Origin: Anaerovorax odorimutans
GTDB lineage: Bacteria > Bacillota > Clostridia > Peptostreptococcales > JAAYPU01
DNA: 63,206 nucleotides
Assembly: GCA_016841185.1 (NCBI GenBank)
Contig: JAENZQ010000019.1
Location: 1-63,206 of the forward strand
Reading direction: 5' to 3'
Both the position numbers and the translations under genes were made by a program. Every line of letters starts with the position of its first letter. Positions within the stretch are counted from its first letter, which is position 1. This document shows positions 61,361 to 63,206 of the stretch, piece by piece. Under the pieces are notes generated by a model. That model was not told the origin of the DNA and did not search any database. It saw nothing but the letters and a program-made list of their open reading frames with translations.

Positions 61361-61439
61361 ATATATGTTTTTTTTGATTCAATAAAGCAAAACTATAACT
61401 GAATAGATAAAGGTATGAAACAAATAGGGAGGATTATTA

Positions 61440-61907
61440 ATGCCACATTTATTAAAAAGAATTGGTCTTATTTCCGACACTCATGGTCTGCTACGAAAAG
61501 AAGCTAAACAAGCCTTGATAGGCTCGGATATTATTATACATGCCGGAGACATTGGAAAGCTTGAAGTATTGGATGAGTTAAATACAATTGCACAAGTATT
61601 CGCTATCAGAGGAAATACCGACCATGAACCTTGGGCAAAGAAACTCCCTTTAAAGCAGTATATTAGATTTAAAGGTTTAAACATTTATGTTATTCATGAC
61701 ATCAGCCGAATGGACAATGATCTTTCAAATGAAAAAATAAATCTTGTTGTATATGGGCATTCTCATAAACCCATGGAAAAAAGAATAAAAGATGTAGTAT
61801 ATGTAAATCCCGGCAGCGCAGGGCCTAAAAGATTTCGCCTGCCGATTTCTGTTGCTGTCATTGAAAAGCAAGGAAATCATATGGAAGTTATATTCATAAA
61901 CCTATAG
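61440..61907 (+). CDS. YfcE/MJ0936-family metallophosphoesterase
   Basis: A protein of 155 residues with the calcineurin-like metal ligands in order: ISDTHG, HAGDIGK, RGNTDHE, and VYGHSHKP, then NPGSAGPKR. Related enzymes are manganese-dependent phosphodiesterases. AGGGAGG precedes the ATG. The gene stands alone between two copies of a 30-bp direct repeat in an otherwise decayed region, so local insertion or transfer is possible. Confidence 0.93.
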   Translation: MPHLLKRIGLISDTHGLLRKEAKQALIGSDIIIHAGDIGKLEVLDELNTIAQVFAIRGNTDHEPWAKKLPLKQYIRFKGLNIYVIHDISRMDNDLSNEKINLVVYGHSHKPMEKRIKDVVYVNPGSAGPKRFRLPISVAVIEKQGNHMEVIFINL

Positions 61908-62034
61908 AGATTTCTTTTTCTGTGTTTGTCCTCAATTTTTTTCTCATTTCTTGGCATAGCTCCTATCAACTCAAACAGTATTACTACATATTTTACATTT
62001 TTGATTTAATTCTTATTCTATCGATAAAAACCGC

Positions 62035-62065
62035 ATGACAAAATTGCTCTGTCCCCATTTGTCAT
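62035..62065. repeat. Right 30-bp repeat flanking the yfcE-like gene
   Basis: TGACAAAATTGCTCTGTCCC followed by CATTTGTCAT is the second copy of 61332-61360, with one substitution and one extra base. It lies just after the end of the frameshifted lipoprotein gene. Confidence 0.65.
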
Positions 62066-62077
62066 ATGTGAAGATTC

Positions 62078-63036
62078 TTAATCTGGCATTGGTATTTCTT
62101 TTAAATTGTCTATTCTTTTTATTTCATACGTGAGCAAGGCTTTGGAAACAATCGGTTCTTCAAGCTCTGGGTTAACTTTTGGCATTTCTTTTTCCATGTA
62201 CGATTGCAGCACTAATGTTTTGTCAACTGATACTTTTGTTAATTCAAAGGTCCTTTTATCAATCCATAAAGAAATGGGAACAGGCTCTTCAGAATATGCA
62301 AGCTTTGGGATTCCTATTTTAATCTCAAGCAAATCTCCCCCTGTTATTTCATTTCTTAAATCATCAAGGGACATATCTTTTGAATCTGCTAACATATTCA
62401 TCTTAACATAATTATTTCTAATGTACTTTTGATATGCTTCTAGGATGGTGGTTTGTTCAAGATATCCGTCATATTGAAGAATGTTTTCATCCTTTACTTC
62501 ATCATTTTCGACTAATTTAAAAGTGTCTATATTTGAGCTTAATAAATAAAGCCGAGCATCAAAATTACTCCTCACCGAATCAATGAGCCAATCAGCCTGC
62601 TCCTTTGTCGATGAAGAGATTTTCTTCCATTCACCTAAGACAGGTTCATTACCTATAGTTGCATCTTCATCAAGCCCAAATCTCGTGAAAAGATCAATTT
62701 GATCATCATTTAATACTTGATACGATTCTCCTAACGATCTATATTGATCACCCGAATATAAATTTGTATTTGTTGAATCGCTTCTACTCCAGGTGACAAA
62801 GGGTTCAAATATTATTTTCTGTTCATTTACCATTTGAGATATGAGTTGCTTGTCACCAAATCTTGTAGATTCAACCCTGCTTGTCATTAATTCATAGCTG
62901 TTCACCTTTGAAAGAAGCTCAATGGTTTGCAGAGTACCTTGTCATCATCCGAAGTATCAGAAGTATTTCCGCATCCAGATAAATTAAGAAGAAATAGAAA
63001 AATAAGAATAAGAATGAGAATTAATTGCTTTTTCAT
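62078..63036 (-). pseudogene. Lipoprotein gene interrupted by a frameshift
   Basis: A good start at 63036 (GGAGGG upstream) encodes a lipoprotein signal with lipobox LSGC, then NTSDTSDDDK and a stop at 62908. The mature protein continues in another frame: TLQTIELLSKVNSYELMTSR and a further 265 residues, ending at 62078. The junction lies near 62940-62948. The long part resembles LolA-like DUF6612-type lipoproteins, with two-strand repeats and basic/acidic alternation; this assignment is weak. The cause is either a real one-base deletion or a sequencing error. Confidence 0.7.
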
Positions 63037-63120
63037 AAAACCCTCCGTATTCAAATATAACGATGCTAGTGAAAGTCGACTCTAAAGTAATATTAACATA
63101 AAGAGATATAGTTTCACCAA

Positions 63121-63206
63121 CTAATGAAGACTAAGCGGCCAAATCTCTTTACCAGATTGTATATAATCTGCACAGTCTGACCTTCTTGTTATTGCTATAA
63201 TGCATG
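63121..63206 (-). CDS. C-terminal end of an unrecognised protein (runs off the window)
   Basis: The minus-strand frame is open from the right edge to TAG at 63121 and reads IIAITRRSDCADYIQSGKEI and then WPLSLH. Composition looks coding but 28 residues are too few to assign a family. Confidence 0.3.
   Translation of the reverse strand, partial: CIIAITRRSDCADYIQSGKEIWPLSLH

Overview
This 63 kb window looks like a chromosome segment of a low-GC, motile, anaerobic member of the Clostridia (Bacillota). Support for this comes from AT-rich intergenic DNA, strong AGGAGG ribosome binding sites with frequent TTG and GTG starts, [FeFe]-hydrogenase maturation genes, a truA-yhbY-type housekeeping cluster, TRAP and NitT/TauT transporters, and a chemoreceptor cluster controlled by c-di-GMP-I (GEMM) riboswitches. 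I cannot name the species. No rRNA, tRNA, CRISPR array, phage or complete insertion sequence was seen.

Layout. 1-3.5 kb: the 3' end of tyrS, then a minus-strand housekeeping group (truA, yhbY, LOG-family, SRPBCC) and a macro-domain protein. 3.6-9 kb: a structured leader with two tandem terminators, then a NitT/TauT-type ABC transporter followed by a TM1266-family regulator, hydE and hydF. 9-24.3 kb: mixed housekeeping and accessory genes (ClC antiporter, HNH protein, glnS, Lrp-ald, dinB, EamA exporter, small membrane proteins, tadA, uvsE, iron-sulfur flavoprotein, a second NitT/TauT ABC transporter). 24.7-38.3 kb: a 2-oxoacid/acetoin dehydrogenase complex (E1 alpha, E1 beta, E2, E3), a divergent AcoR-type sigma-54 activator, a 3-hydroxyisobutyrate-dehydrogenase-like enzyme, a TRAP transporter and a lipoate-protein ligase. 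Three -24/-12 promoters, upstream of the dehydrogenase operon, the HIBADH-like gene and the TRAP operon, suggest one sigma-54 regulon for uptake and oxidation of a carbon source.

38.4-55 kb: a c-di-GMP/chemotaxis island. It contains a Cache-HAMP-GGDEF-HD-GYP protein paired with a sugar-binding-type lipoprotein, an EAL-HDOD protein, CheW and four chemoreceptors. Three receptors have clear c-di-GMP-I aptamers in their leaders and the fourth has a decayed relative. In all four leaders the outer stem of the aptamer runs directly into a U-tract, so the ligand-stabilised stem appears to be the terminator itself. The two divergent receptors carry an apparently identical inverted repeat of about 497 bp in their signalling domains and share a 31-bp palindromic element upstream of their aptamers. 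I consider this island the most interesting part of the window.

55-63.2 kb: an S58 (DmpA-type) aminopeptidase, an OPT transporter, a secreted HAD phosphatase and an IclR regulator, all on the minus strand. These are followed by a decaying region with a DUF3888 protein, fused fragments of a PAS regulator and a GPH-type sugar transporter, a YfcE-like phosphodiesterase between two 30-bp direct repeats, and a frameshifted lipoprotein gene. Intergenic DNA throughout carries several families of short dispersed repeats (GGACAG hairpins and degenerate TAACCTC / CCATACT tracts).
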